From NCBI GenBank assembly GCA_963851245.1, contig CAWKOH010000003.1, forward strand, positions 629,057-693,056: a stretch of 64,000 nucleotides of DNA. Direction: 5' to 3'. The stretch comes from CAWKOH01 sp963851245. GTDB lineage: Bacteria > Actinomycetota > Acidimicrobiia > Acidimicrobiales > Palsa-688. The position numbers and the translations under genes are program-made. Under the pieces are notes generated by a model. That model saw only the letters and a list, made by a program, of their open reading frames with translations. It was not told the DNA's origin and did no database searches. Within the stretch, counting starts at the first letter, position 1. Every line of letters begins with the position of its first letter. Positions 54,797-62,484 of the stretch are shown in pieces.

Positions 54797-55633
54797 ATGG
54801 AGGATTGGCCGGGCCTGGCGGAGCTGCTGCTCGACGGCATCGGGGACCACGTATCGGCGGCCGGCCGCCCCACATGGGTCGGTGTAAGGGACGACCCGCT
54901 GGGACAGCGGGATTTCGGGATGTGGTTCGTGGAGGACTCTTGCGGCTTCCTCGGCTGGGAGGCACCCCCGGAATGCATAGCCGTAGGAGTGGTGGCCACA
55001 GGTAGGGCCCACGTAGCCGACACACCGGCCGAGGCACCGGCGCCGTTCTCCCCAGGCGTCGTTCCCGGTATACGTATGTGCTGCCTGGTCACCAGACGCG
55101 GCGAAGTGGCGTGGCGGATGACCCTCCCCGACGGGCGCTCGTTCTGCGACGCTCCCCAGGAAGGGCGCCTCCTCGATTGTCTCAGGCGCTGCTTCGCCCT
55201 GCCGACCCCTCCCCCGCCCGCCGGCCCGGGCCATCTGCTGGCGGTCCTCTGGTTGGGAGCGGTCATCGACGAGGACCGTAGAGTCGGCCGCCGCTTGACC
55301 TGGCGGGAGATATCCCGGCTCCATCCGGTGGCGACGATGATGAGCTCGAGGACCGGGATGTGCGACGGCCGGCCGGACCTCTCTCATTACGTCCGGGCGG
55401 CCACCTCGGCGTGGTCGTGGGAGACCCTGAGGCTGCGGACGGTGACAGACAGCTGGGCCGGCGAGTTGGTATCGCCCGAGCTGGCCGCCTGGATGGACGA
55501 CGGGATGTTCGCCCGGTGGATCCTCGGCGCCCTGCCGGCCCCCGATGAGCTGCTGGCCCGCCTCAGACCCCGACTGGCCCCCTCCACCGCCCGCCGGCTG
55601 GCCCACGCGGTCAGGTCGGCGCAATCCGCTTGA
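54797..55633 (+). CDS. uncharacterised cytosolic protein
   Basis: A 278-residue protein with no signal peptide or membrane helix. The ATG at 54797 stands 9 bp after a perfect AGGAGG, which decides the start over a TTG 9 bp upstream. The sequence is rich in W, D and P: LGQRDFGMWFVEDSCGFLGW, VAWRMTLPDGRSFCDAPQEG, HLLAVLWLGAVIDEDRRV, LTWREISRLHPVA, and WAGELVSPELAAWMDDGMFA. I do not recognise a family. It looks like a structured, conserved protein rather than spurious sequence. It is preceded by an AT-rich stretch (54661-54720) that may hold its promoter. Confidence 0.75.
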   Translation: MEDWPGLAELLLDGIGDHVSAAGRPTWVGVRDDPLGQRDFGMWFVEDSCGFLGWEAPPECIAVGVVATGRAHVADTPAEAPAPFSPGVVPGIRMCCLVTRRGEVAWRMTLPDGRSFCDAPQEGRLLDCLRRCFALPTPPPPAGPGHLLAVLWLGAVIDEDRRVGRRLTWREISRLHPVATMMSSRTGMCDGRPDLSHYVRAATSAWSWETLRLRTVTDSWAGELVSPELAAWMDDGMFARWILGALPAPDELLARLRPRLAPSTARRLAHAVRSAQSA

Positions 55634-55641
55634 GCTCTGAC

Positions 55642-56163
55642 TCAACCAGCCAACAGGTCGTCGATGAACTGCAACGTGGCCCGACACGACGTGACCCGCC
55701 AGTCGGCGAGCACCCGCTCGAAGCCGTCGGTGCCGGCTCGAAGAGCTTCCAGCCTCTCGAGCAACGGGGCCAGTTTGGCCCGTTGGGCCTCGAGCAAGGG
55801 GACCGGATCCTGCCCGGACCGGTCCAGGAGCAGCAGCTTCAAGAGCAGCAGCGACCGCACGTCGCGGACGTGGTCGACCGGCTCGCTGAGCCATCTTCGC
55901 ACCAGGCGACCGCCCGCCGGGGTGACGGCCAGGATGGTGCGCTTCGGCCCCCGGTCGCCCGGTTCGGTAGTTCGCTCGGTGATCAGTTCCAGCTTGGAGA
56001 GCTTCTTCAGAGCCTGATACACGTCCTGGCGGCGCATCGTCCACACCCGGCCCAGGGCCGCCTCTTCTCCGAGCAGCCTGGCAACCGCGAAACCGTGGGC
56101 GGGCCCTTCAGCGAGAGCACCGAGGACGGCCCAGTCGCCCGCCGACAGACTCGTTTCCGTCAC
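55642..56163 (-). CDS. PadR-like transcriptional regulator
   Basis: About 173 residues. SAGDWAVLGALAEGPAHGFAVARLL starts a PadR-type winged helix (L..G..HGY/F), MRRQDVYQALKKLSKLELIT is the recognition region, and TPAGGRLVRRWLSEPVDHVRD the wing, followed by a helical C-terminal dimer domain (LLLLKLLLLDRSGQDPVPLL). I chose the GTG at 56163 because it overlaps the TGA of the small lipoprotein gene and gives the usual PadR N-terminus. The regulated genes are not evident. Confidence 0.85.
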   Translation of the reverse strand: MTETSLSAGDWAVLGALAEGPAHGFAVARLLGEEAALGRVWTMRRQDVYQALKKLSKLELITERTTEPGDRGPKRTILAVTPAGGRLVRRWLSEPVDHVRDVRSLLLLKLLLLDRSGQDPVPLLEAQRAKLAPLLERLEALRAGTDGFERVLADWRVTSCRATLQFIDDLLAG

Positions 56164-56360
56164 ATGCCACCGGCACCGGTAGTAGCAGGTGAACTTCCAG
56201 CCCCTGTGGTAGGCGGCCCGGGTCTGGCTTGTCCCGGATGTCGCCCCGGCGCGGCGGTGATCGTGGGTGAGTGTGAGCCGGTAACGGAGGAGCAGGCGGC
56301 TGTGGCAACGGCCATTCCGATCGCCGCCATTAACGCTATGGCCCGGTTGCGGACCCTCAT
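56160..56360 (-). CDS. small lipoprotein
   Basis: A 66-residue protein. MRVRNRAIALMAAIGMAVAT followed by AAC is a signal peptide with a lipobox (TAAC, lipidated cysteine at about residue 23). The mature part of about 44 residues is rich in S, T, G and P. Its stop overlaps the PadR start by 4 bp. It may be a cell-surface companion of the regulator; function unknown. The prolipoprotein transferase gene lgt lies just beyond the tRNA, in the opposite orientation. Confidence 0.65.
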   Translation of the reverse strand: MRVRNRAIALMAAIGMAVATAACSSVTGSHSPTITAAPGRHPGQARPGPPTTGAGSSPATTGAGGM

Positions 56361-56411
56361 TCTCGTCCCTCGCTCTCAGGACCGGCGCCCGGCACCGGAG
56401 ACTTCGCAGGG

Positions 56412-56485
56412 TGGGCGCAGAGGGAATCGAACCCCCGACCTCATCCGCGTCATGCATGCGCTCTAACCAACTGAGCTATGCGCCC
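56412..56485 (-). tRNA. tRNA-Val (GAC)-like, with a mismatched anticodon stem
   Basis: Minus strand: acceptor GGGCGCA/TGCGCCC, D arm GCTCAGTTGGTTAGAGC, T arm GGGGG/CCCTC around TTCGATT, discriminator A. The anticodon arm is CATGC-ATGACGC-GGATG: four pairs plus a G-G mismatch, with loop ATGACGC giving anticodon GAC (valine). G at position 37 and the mismatch are unusual; the expected form would be CATCC-TTGACAC-GGATG. It may be a functional divergent tRNA, a degenerate gene or a sequence error. Confidence 0.75.
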
Positions 56486-56561
56486 TGGGTGCGGCCTGAG
56501 AGGCTACCACGACCAACCCGAAGGCCGTCCGGCCCCGACCGGTTCTACGCTGGCGACGGTC

Positions 56562-57449
56562 ATGGCCGCCTCGTTCCTTGCCTACATACCAAGCCCGCCC
56601 GCCAACGGAATCAGCGTCGGCTCTCTGCGCCTGCACGTATACGGCCTGCTCATCGCATGCGGCATCGTCGCCGCCGTATGGTTCTCCCAGCGCCGCTGGG
56701 AGCAGATCGGGGGCAAGCCCGGGACCATGACCGCGCTCGCCATGTGGGGCGTCCCTGGCGGCCTCATCGGGGCCCGGGTGTACAGCTTGATCACCAGCTG
56801 GGCAGTCGACACCCAGGGCCACTGGTATCGGGCTTTCGAGATCTGGGACGGCGGCCTCGGCATATGGGGCGGCGTGCTCGGGGGGATCGCGTTCGGAGCC
56901 ATCGGGGCCAAGCGCATGCACCTGCCCCGGGCCGGCCTCCTTGACTGCATCGCCCCCGCCTTCGCCTTGGGTCAAGCGATCGGCCGCTGGGGTAACTACT
57001 TCAATCAGGAGCTTTTCGGCCGGCCGACCAAGCTGCCCTGGGCCGTCAAGATCGACCCGAGTCAGGTGCAGCAGCTTCCTGCCAGGTATCAGAAGTACTC
57101 GACATTCCAGCCGACTTTCTTGTACGAGTGCCTGTGGGATCTGGCGGTGGTGGTACTGACGATCTGGGTCGAGAAGCGCTTCCGCATCAAGCGCGGTTAC
57201 TTGATCACGGTGTATGCGTCCCTGTACACGTTCGGCCGTTTCTGGACCGAGTACCTGCGCATCGACGAAGCTCACCGATGGCTCGGGTTGCGGCTGAACG
57301 ATTGGACCAGCGTCGTCGTGTTCGTCGTGTCCACCACTGTTCTGCTCGTCTTCGGCCGCGCCAAGGAAGGCGACGACCGGGCCGGCACTCCTCTGACGCC
57401 CGCTTACGACGGGGCCACCGGAACTGAATCCGGCCTATTGCCGACATAG
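56562..57449 (+). CDS. lgt: prolipoprotein diacylglyceryl transferase
   Basis: A 295-residue inner-membrane enzyme that moves diacylglycerol from phosphatidylglycerol to the lipobox cysteine of prolipoproteins. LRLHVYGLLIACGIVAAVWF (with the HxYG-like start), WDGGLGIWGGVLGGIAFGAI and the signature GRWGNYFNQELFG are diagnostic; seven transmembrane helices are expected and hydropathy fits. Start ATG at 56562. The 3' end overlaps the convergent HTH-citrate synthase gene by 46 bp. Confidence 0.96.
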   Translation: MAASFLAYIPSPPANGISVGSLRLHVYGLLIACGIVAAVWFSQRRWEQIGGKPGTMTALAMWGVPGGLIGARVYSLITSWAVDTQGHWYRAFEIWDGGLGIWGGVLGGIAFGAIGAKRMHLPRAGLLDCIAPAFALGQAIGRWGNYFNQELFGRPTKLPWAVKIDPSQVQQLPARYQKYSTFQPTFLYECLWDLAVVVLTIWVEKRFRIKRGYLITVYASLYTFGRFWTEYLRIDEAHRWLGLRLNDWTSVVVFVVSTTVLLVFGRAKEGDDRAGTPLTPAYDGATGTESGLLPT

Positions 57450-58690
57450 GCGGCCCGGCTGCGAAACCGGGTCGGGTCCGCGTATTCCTCCATGGCGTGG
57501 GCTAGCCAGCCCGCTACCTTGCCGAAGGTGGAAATGGCCTGGCCGGCACCGGGCAGCATCTCGGCGCAGAACGCCAGCGCTCCCAGGCCGAGATCCACGT
57601 TGGGCGGCGGAAAGCCCCGGTTGTTCGCCACCTCGAGCGCTCGCTCGACCACGGCATGACGAGCCTGGGGACCGTCGATCTCGTCGATACGGCAGAGAAG
57701 CTCGGCCCCGCGAGGGTCGCCGTCGGGGTACAACGGCATCCCGAAACCGTGAGGCGTGGTACCGGTGCGCCGAAGTCTCTCCCCGAGAGCGCGCTCGGCG
57801 TCGCCGGCAGCGGCCTCGGAGAGAAGTAACTCCACCTCTGTCGGAGCGCCGCTGCTGCCGCTGAACCAGCTCCCGCTGGCCGGTCCGAGCCCGGTCATGA
57901 CGACGGCATAAGGGTCGGCGCGCAGGGCCGCGGCCACCCGTACGGCCAGTGTCGACGGGGCCAGCTCGTGGTCCGCCGCCAGTACCAGCGCCGCTTCAAG
58001 AACCCCGAGGCGCTCCGGCGTAGGCGTCAGGCGGCTCAGCCGCGGCCACAGCCTCTCGCTGATGGAAGCGCCTTCGGGCCAGCCCACGCAGAGCCGGTTG
58101 CCCGCCACTGTTGGGAGCGCATCCACAAGGGTGGACAGCAGGTGCCGGCCGACCATGGTGACCGACGGCTGGCTCAAGTCGTGACGGAGGTCGTCTTCCA
58201 GGGCAGCCACGACCACAGCGAGCATGAACCGTTCGATGGGCAGCGTCGACCGGCCGGGGTGCCCGGTCGAAGTGGCGATGGCCGTCGCCGCCGGTGCCGG
58301 TGTGGACCAGCGATCACCTCGTTCCGGCCATGAGCCCGACCAGAGCCACGCCGCCACCTCCTCGAAGGTGCGGCGCCGGCTCAGATCCACGGCGTCGAGG
58401 CCCCGGTAATAGAGGCGGCCGTCCTCGATCAAGGTCAGTTCGGTCACGAATACCGGTTCGTTGAACCGGTCGGGGCCGACGCTCGGGAATCGGCGTGAGG
58501 ACCCTCCGTCCGGGCCGGCCGGACGCCGGGCCGATCGGGCCAGCCGGGCGACTTCCTGGGCATCGAACGTGCTCCCCGTTGACGTGCGTTGCCGTTGCAG
58601 GAGTCCGCGGCTGATGTAGGAGTAGAGCGTCGCCGGTTTCACGCCCAACCTCTCTGCCGCCTGGGCCGTGGTCAATCGCGTGTGGACCAT
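57404..58690 (-). CDS. HTH domain fused to a citrate synthase fold lacking two catalytic histidines
   Basis: A 428-residue protein. Residues 5-55 are a MerR/excisionase-like helix-turn-helix (LTTAQAAERLGVKPATLYSY). From about residue 75 it is a citrate synthase fold (ELTLIEDGRLYYRGLDAVDL onward). Citrate synthase has LHGGA and GFGHxxY around its two key histidines; here these read FSGSSGA and GFGMPLY, so both are replaced (Ser and Met), while the aspartate of PNVD is kept. It is therefore probably a metabolite-sensing regulator, not an enzyme. It is divergent from a real citrate synthase gene, and its ATG lies inside a perfect palindrome. An internal TTG (58675) is a possible alternative start. 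Confidence 0.88.
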   Translation of the reverse strand: MVHTRLTTAQAAERLGVKPATLYSYISRGLLQRQRTSTGSTFDAQEVARLARSARRPAGPDGGSSRRFPSVGPDRFNEPVFVTELTLIEDGRLYYRGLDAVDLSRRRTFEEVAAWLWSGSWPERGDRWSTPAPAATAIATSTGHPGRSTLPIERFMLAVVVAALEDDLRHDLSQPSVTMVGRHLLSTLVDALPTVAGNRLCVGWPEGASISERLWPRLSRLTPTPERLGVLEAALVLAADHELAPSTLAVRVAAALRADPYAVVMTGLGPASGSWFSGSSGAPTEVELLLSEAAAGDAERALGERLRRTGTTPHGFGMPLYPDGDPRGAELLCRIDEIDGPQARHAVVERALEVANNRGFPPPNVDLGLGALAFCAEMLPGAGQAISTFGKVAGWLAHAMEEYADPTRFRSRAAYVGNRPDSVPVAPS

Positions 58691-58711
58691 TGATCAATAT
58701 TGATCAATGGT
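58686..58711. promoter_or_regulatory. 26-bp perfect palindrome, probable operator
   Basis: The core TTGATCAATATTGATCAA is flanked by ACCA and TGGT, giving a perfect 26-bp palindrome, AT-rich in a GC-rich window. It lies between the divergent HTH-citrate synthase and citrate synthase genes, overlaps the ATG of the former and ends 23 bp before the ATG of the latter. It is the obvious binding site for the HTH protein, which would then repress itself. Confidence 0.75.
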
Positions 58712-58734
58712 GACCAAAGGGTCAAGATGAGGTT

Positions 58735-59902
58735 ATGACAACGGTTGATATTCCGACCCCCGCACCTCTGCCCCCGGGCTTGAAGGGCGTGGCCGTGACC
58801 GACACGGAGATAGGCGACGTCCGCGGCCTGGAGGGCTTCTACCACTACCGGCAGTACTCGGCCACGGAACTGGCCGGGCGCCGCAGCCTCGAAGATGTGT
58901 GGCGACTGATGCTGGACGGTTCCCTCCCCGTCGACGCTGCGGCCCGGCGGGCCTTCGAGGAGGAGGTCCGATCCCGACCGCGCTATACCCGACCGGGTTC
59001 GCAGCCTCCTGCCCGGCATCGCCGCCGCGGTTGGCGGTGGGGGCCCCCTCGACGGCCTGCGGACCGCCCTGTCCGCCCTTGGCGCCGCCGAGGGGCTCCA
59101 GCCTCTATGGGACGTTGGCTCCGAGGAGCGGCGCCGCAACCTCATCCGGCTCATCGCCGTGACCCCCAGCCTGGTTGCCGCCATCCACCGCATCCCGAAC
59201 GGCCTCGAACCGGTGGAACCGGATCCTGACCTCGACCACGCCGCCAACTACCTGTGGATGGTGACTGGATCCAGACCAGACGCGGCGATAGCTCGGGCCC
59301 TGGAGCAGTATTTGATCCTCACGGTCGACCACGGCTTCAACTCCTCCACCTTCACGGCCCGGGTCATCGCTTCGACCGGCGCCGACGCCGCCGCAGCGGT
59401 AGTCGGCGCCATCGGAGCGCTGTCGGGACCGCTTCATGGCGGCGCCCCCAGCCGGGCCCTGGACACGCTCGATGCCATCGGCAGCCCGGACCGGGCGGAC
59501 ACCTACCTCCGCGACGCCGTTCTCCGAGGCGAGCGCATCATGGGCTTCGGGCACGCCGTCTACCGGACCGAGGACCCCCGCAACGCCATGCTCCGCGCCG
59601 TCGCCCAACGACTTGGTGGGGACCTGGTGGATCTGGCCGTCGAGGTCGAGAAGACCACCCTGGCCGTCCTGGCCGAGCTCAAACCAGACCGGCCCCTCTA
59701 CGCCAACGTCGAGTTCTACGCCGGCGTTGTGATGGACCGGTGCGGCCTTCCTCGCGACATGTTCACACCGACCTTCGCGGTGAGCCGAGTGATCGGTTGG
59801 TGCGCCAACATCGCCGAGCAGGCCGAGGAGCGACAGATCATCCGGCCGGCGGCGCGATATGTGGGACCGGTACCCCCGGAGCCGGTACCGCCCGCGCCCT
59901 AG
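58735..59902 (+). CDS. citrate synthase, one frameshift as sequenced
   Basis: About 388 residues. MTTVDIPTPAPLPPGLKGVA, then DTEIGDVRGLEGFYHYRQYS is the usual start of CitA-like synthases. After an extra base near 58980 (restoring DRVRSLLPGIAAAV) the rest reads in one frame: TVDHGFNSSTFTARVIASTG, GALSGPLHGGAPSRALD (catalytic histidine) and IMGFGHAVYRTEDPRN (second histidine). The third catalytic position reads NVEFYAG, with Glu where most citrate synthases have Asp (NVDFY). It condenses oxaloacetate with acetyl-CoA, or propionyl-CoA if it is a methylcitrate synthase. It faces the regulator-like paralog across the palindrome. Confidence 0.9.
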
Positions 59903-59960
59903 CCGAGCGAGGCGGTAGAAAAGGGAGGCACGATCCTGACCGCAAACGGAGACAGTCCCC

Positions 59961-61205
59961 ATGCCCGCAGTGACGGACCCCACGGCCGATGCAGCTCTGC
60001 TCGAGCTGCTGACCACGCCCGAAGGCCGCGCCGACCCCTATCCCCTCTACCGGCGCATTCGTGAGCGTTCACCCGTCTTGCGCAGCGCGGCCGGGCCGAT
60101 CATCCTCACCCGATATCGCGATTGCCTGGCGGCCTTGCGCAACCCCCGATTGGGGCGAGGTCTCGTGGGCCCGAACGCGCGTAACAGAGCTCAGCTGCCC
60201 GGGGCGGCCGACCCCGAGCTGCGCCGGAAGTACTTCGACCGGGGCCGCCACAGCATGCTCTTCACCGACCCGCCCGAGCACACCCGGCTGCGCCGGCTGG
60301 TCAGCCGGGCCTTCACCCCGAAGAGGATCGAGGAGCTGCGCCCCTCTGTAGCGGCGACGGTCAGTTCGATCCTCGAAGGCATGGCTGGAGGAAGTCAGGT
60401 TGACGTCATCGCCGACCTGGCCTTCCCACTTCCGGTATCGGTTATCGGCGAGCTGGTCGGAGTGCCGGCCGAGGACCGGCCGTCCTTCCAATCACTTGTC
60501 AGAGCGAGCACGGCCGGGCTCGAAGCCTTCGCGGATGACGCCGCCCTCGTGACGGCGCTGGCAGCCCGGGACCAAATGCACGCCTACTTCGTGGAACTGC
60601 TGGACGAGCGGCGACGGCACCCGGCGGACGACCTGCTGAGCGGGTTGGCCGAGGCACGGGAACACGATGACGCCTTGACCGACGACGAGGTGATCTCAAC
60701 GTCGATTCTGCTGTTCGCGGCGGGCTTCGAGACAACGACCAACCTCATTGGCAACGGGCTGCTGGCCCTGCTGCGCCACCCCGACGAGCAGGAGCGACTG
60801 CGCCGCGACCCATCGCTCACAGCCAGCGCGGTCGAGGAGATCCTTCGCTTCGACAGCCCGGTTCAGGTGAATATGCGGACCGCCCTCGAAGCAGCCGAGA
60901 TCGACGGCGAGTCCGTCCAGTCGGGCCAGGTGATCATGGTGCTCCAAGGGGCGGCGAACCGCGACCCCGAGGAGTTCCCTGACCCGGACCGCCTCGACCT
61001 CGGCCGCCAGGGCAACGTGCCGCTCAGCTTCGGCTGGGGTATCCACCATTGCTTGGGGGCGACACTCGCCCGGCTGGAGGGGGAGATGGTTTTCAGGGCC
61101 CTGATGGACCGGTTCAGCGAGATCGAGCTGGCGACCGACGACATCCCGCGGCGGCCCAGCCTCACCCTCAGGGGCGTGACGTCCCTGCCGGTTCGCCTTC
61201 GTTAG
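59961..61205 (+). CDS. cytochrome P450
   Basis: A 414-residue P450. DPPEHTRLRRLVSRAFTPKR (C-helix region), FAAGFETTTNLIGNGLLALL (I helix with the acid-alcohol-type ETT), EEILR (ExxR) and FGWGIHHCLGATLARLEGEM (heme loop) are all intact. It resembles the CYP107/CYP105-like soluble actinobacterial enzymes. It follows the citrate synthase by 58 bp, but no functional link is evident. It is a different subtype from the P450 at 1518-2714 (GWGIHHCLGATLARLE against GSGPHLCLGAPLARLE). No ferredoxin gene is adjacent. Confidence 0.94.
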   Translation: MPAVTDPTADAALLELLTTPEGRADPYPLYRRIRERSPVLRSAAGPIILTRYRDCLAALRNPRLGRGLVGPNARNRAQLPGAADPELRRKYFDRGRHSMLFTDPPEHTRLRRLVSRAFTPKRIEELRPSVAATVSSILEGMAGGSQVDVIADLAFPLPVSVIGELVGVPAEDRPSFQSLVRASTAGLEAFADDAALVTALAARDQMHAYFVELLDERRRHPADDLLSGLAEAREHDDALTDDEVISTSILLFAAGFETTTNLIGNGLLALLRHPDEQERLRRDPSLTASAVEEILRFDSPVQVNMRTALEAAEIDGESVQSGQVIMVLQGAANRDPEEFPDPDRLDLGRQGNVPLSFGWGIHHCLGATLARLEGEMVFRALMDRFSEIELATDDIPRRPSLTLRGVTSLPVRLR

Positions 61206-61247
61206 CTCGAGGGGCGGCCGGCTCGAGAGCTCTGCTTAGGCCGGCGG

Positions 61248-61997
61248 CTAGAGAGACTCCGACGGTCCGGGCCCACCGCGGCCGAAGCCGGAGCCGGGAA
61301 CGCCGGCGGTGCCGGCCGGGGCGTTCGAGCTGGAACCGCCGTTGCCGGGCGCGGCCTTCGAGCTGGAACCGCCGTTGCCGGGCGGCGGCCCGAAGCCGAA
61401 GGATTGCCTACTGCCCTTGATCTTGGTGATGTCGACGATATTGGTGGCCGTAGCCGTGGTGCCGGAAACTGTGGCCTCCACACTGACTTGATCGTTGACG
61501 GTTACCGAGCCGATGCCGGCGGCCTGGGAGTTGACAAGGGTCTTGCTGGTGACGACATAGGTCTGGCTGTATTTGTCGGAGCTGACAACCGTGATCGACG
61601 TGGAGCTGACCTTGCTGACGGTGCCCGTCTGAATGTCAACCGTCTTGTACCCGCTGCCGGACCGGATGGTGACCGTGCCGTGGAGCACCCCGCCGCCGGC
61701 GAAGCCGCCCAGCCCGAATCTGCCCAAACCGTTGAAGGGCCCCGGGCCGCCCCGACCGAATGGTCCGTGGGGGCCTTTGGCATTGGGAGTGGTCGTCGAG
61801 GACGTGCTGGACGCGCTGCTGGTCGAGGACGAACCCGACCCGGCGGCAAAAGCCACCCCGGCGCCCCCGACTGCGAGCACCGCGACCAGTCCCGCGATCA
61901 CCGCGGCCCGGGGTGCGTGTCTGACCCGGTCGCGCCAGGTTGACCGATCCTTATGCTCTTCTCCTTCAGGGAACTCGTGCCAATAAGGGTCGCTCAT
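61248..61997 (-). CDS. DUF5666-like secreted or anchored protein
   Basis: A 249-residue protein. A charged cytoplasmic start (residues 1-30) precedes one hydrophobic helix (AAVIAGLVAVLAVGGAGVAF, about 31-51) that anchors it. Next come an S/T-rich stretch, a G/F/P-rich stretch (GRGGPGPFNGLGRFGLGGFA) and a small beta domain (LHGTVTIRSGSGYKTVDIQT, VSSTSITVVSSDKYSQTYVV), which matches the DUF5666 barrel (GTV..v..tSitV.s.dG...t..v...T). The C-terminus has an 11-residue near-repeat, PGNGGSSSKAA then PGNGGSSSNAP. Probably a cell-envelope protein; function unknown. Confidence 0.75.
   Translation of the reverse strand: MSDPYWHEFPEGEEHKDRSTWRDRVRHAPRAAVIAGLVAVLAVGGAGVAFAAGSGSSSTSSASSTSSTTTPNAKGPHGPFGRGGPGPFNGLGRFGLGGFAGGGVLHGTVTIRSGSGYKTVDIQTGTVSKVSSTSITVVSSDKYSQTYVVTSKTLVNSQAAGIGSVTVNDQVSVEATVSGTTATATNIVDITKIKGSRQSFGFGPPPGNGGSSSKAAPGNGGSSSNAPAGTAGVPGSGFGRGGPGPSESL
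61324..61384. repeat. two-copy 28-bp direct repeat inside the DUF5666 gene
   Basis: The same 28 bases occur at 61324-61351 and 61357-61384, a 33-bp period equal to 11 codons. They encode the PGNGGSSS near-repeat of the neighbouring protein and may vary in copy number by slippage. Confidence 0.8.
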
Positions 61998-62484
61998 TCT
62001 GTCCTCACCTATGACCAGGGATGAGCGACACTATCCACCGGGTACATGAAGGGAACCTGAATCCCGGCTGTGCATTTATGCCGATGCGCGCATTTCGGAA
62101 ATGAGCGCGGCATTTCGTCCAGGATTGGCATGACGACCGATTCGGGCGCCGACGGCCGCCCGAAGATCCACGGGGTGACGTCGACCTGCTGGAAAACAGC
62201 AGCCCGGTGTCCTTGCCCACGGACACCGGGCCGGTTGTGCCGACGATCGGGGCCCGCCCTTTATGCCTTCCCGACCCTCGGAATTCGATTGTCCCGCGCC
62301 GGACTCAACGGTCCATCAACCAGCGCCCATCGATTCCCCAATCCTGCTTCCAGGTGTCGGGGCTTAGCGAACGGTCACGGCGCTGGCCGAAAGGGCAATC
62401 AACCTTGCCTCCGCGACGGCGACCTGCTAGCCATCCGTGCGAAGGGCCTGTTTAGGGGCGTGTACGAAGCGGAAGGGGTTCCTC
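61998..62484. other. long divergent intergenic region with hairpins
   Basis: About 490 bp between two envelope-protein genes. It contains a perfect 11-bp hairpin at 62202-62231 and a weaker one near 62087-62108 (GCGCATTT against AAATGAGCGC). The last 120 bp before the secreted-protein gene can fold around CACGG/CCGTG and GGCAA/TTGCC, so a structured 5' leader is possible, but it fits no riboswitch class I can recall. No gene is seen. Confidence 0.5.
62202..62231. terminator. perfect 11-bp hairpin
   Basis: GCCCGGTGTCC (62202-62212) and GGACACCGGGC (62221-62231) enclose an 8-nt loop. It looks like a terminator stem but follows no gene end nearby and has no T tract, so it may instead be an attenuator or small-RNA element in the leader of the secreted-protein gene. 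Confidence 0.5.

Noticed and set aside
62370..62460. c-di-GMP-I or c-di-AMP riboswitch before the secreted protein
   Set aside because: It has a GAAA tetraloop-like hairpin and some local pairing, but the conserved GGCAAACC/ACGCAAAGCC or ydaO core sequences are not there.
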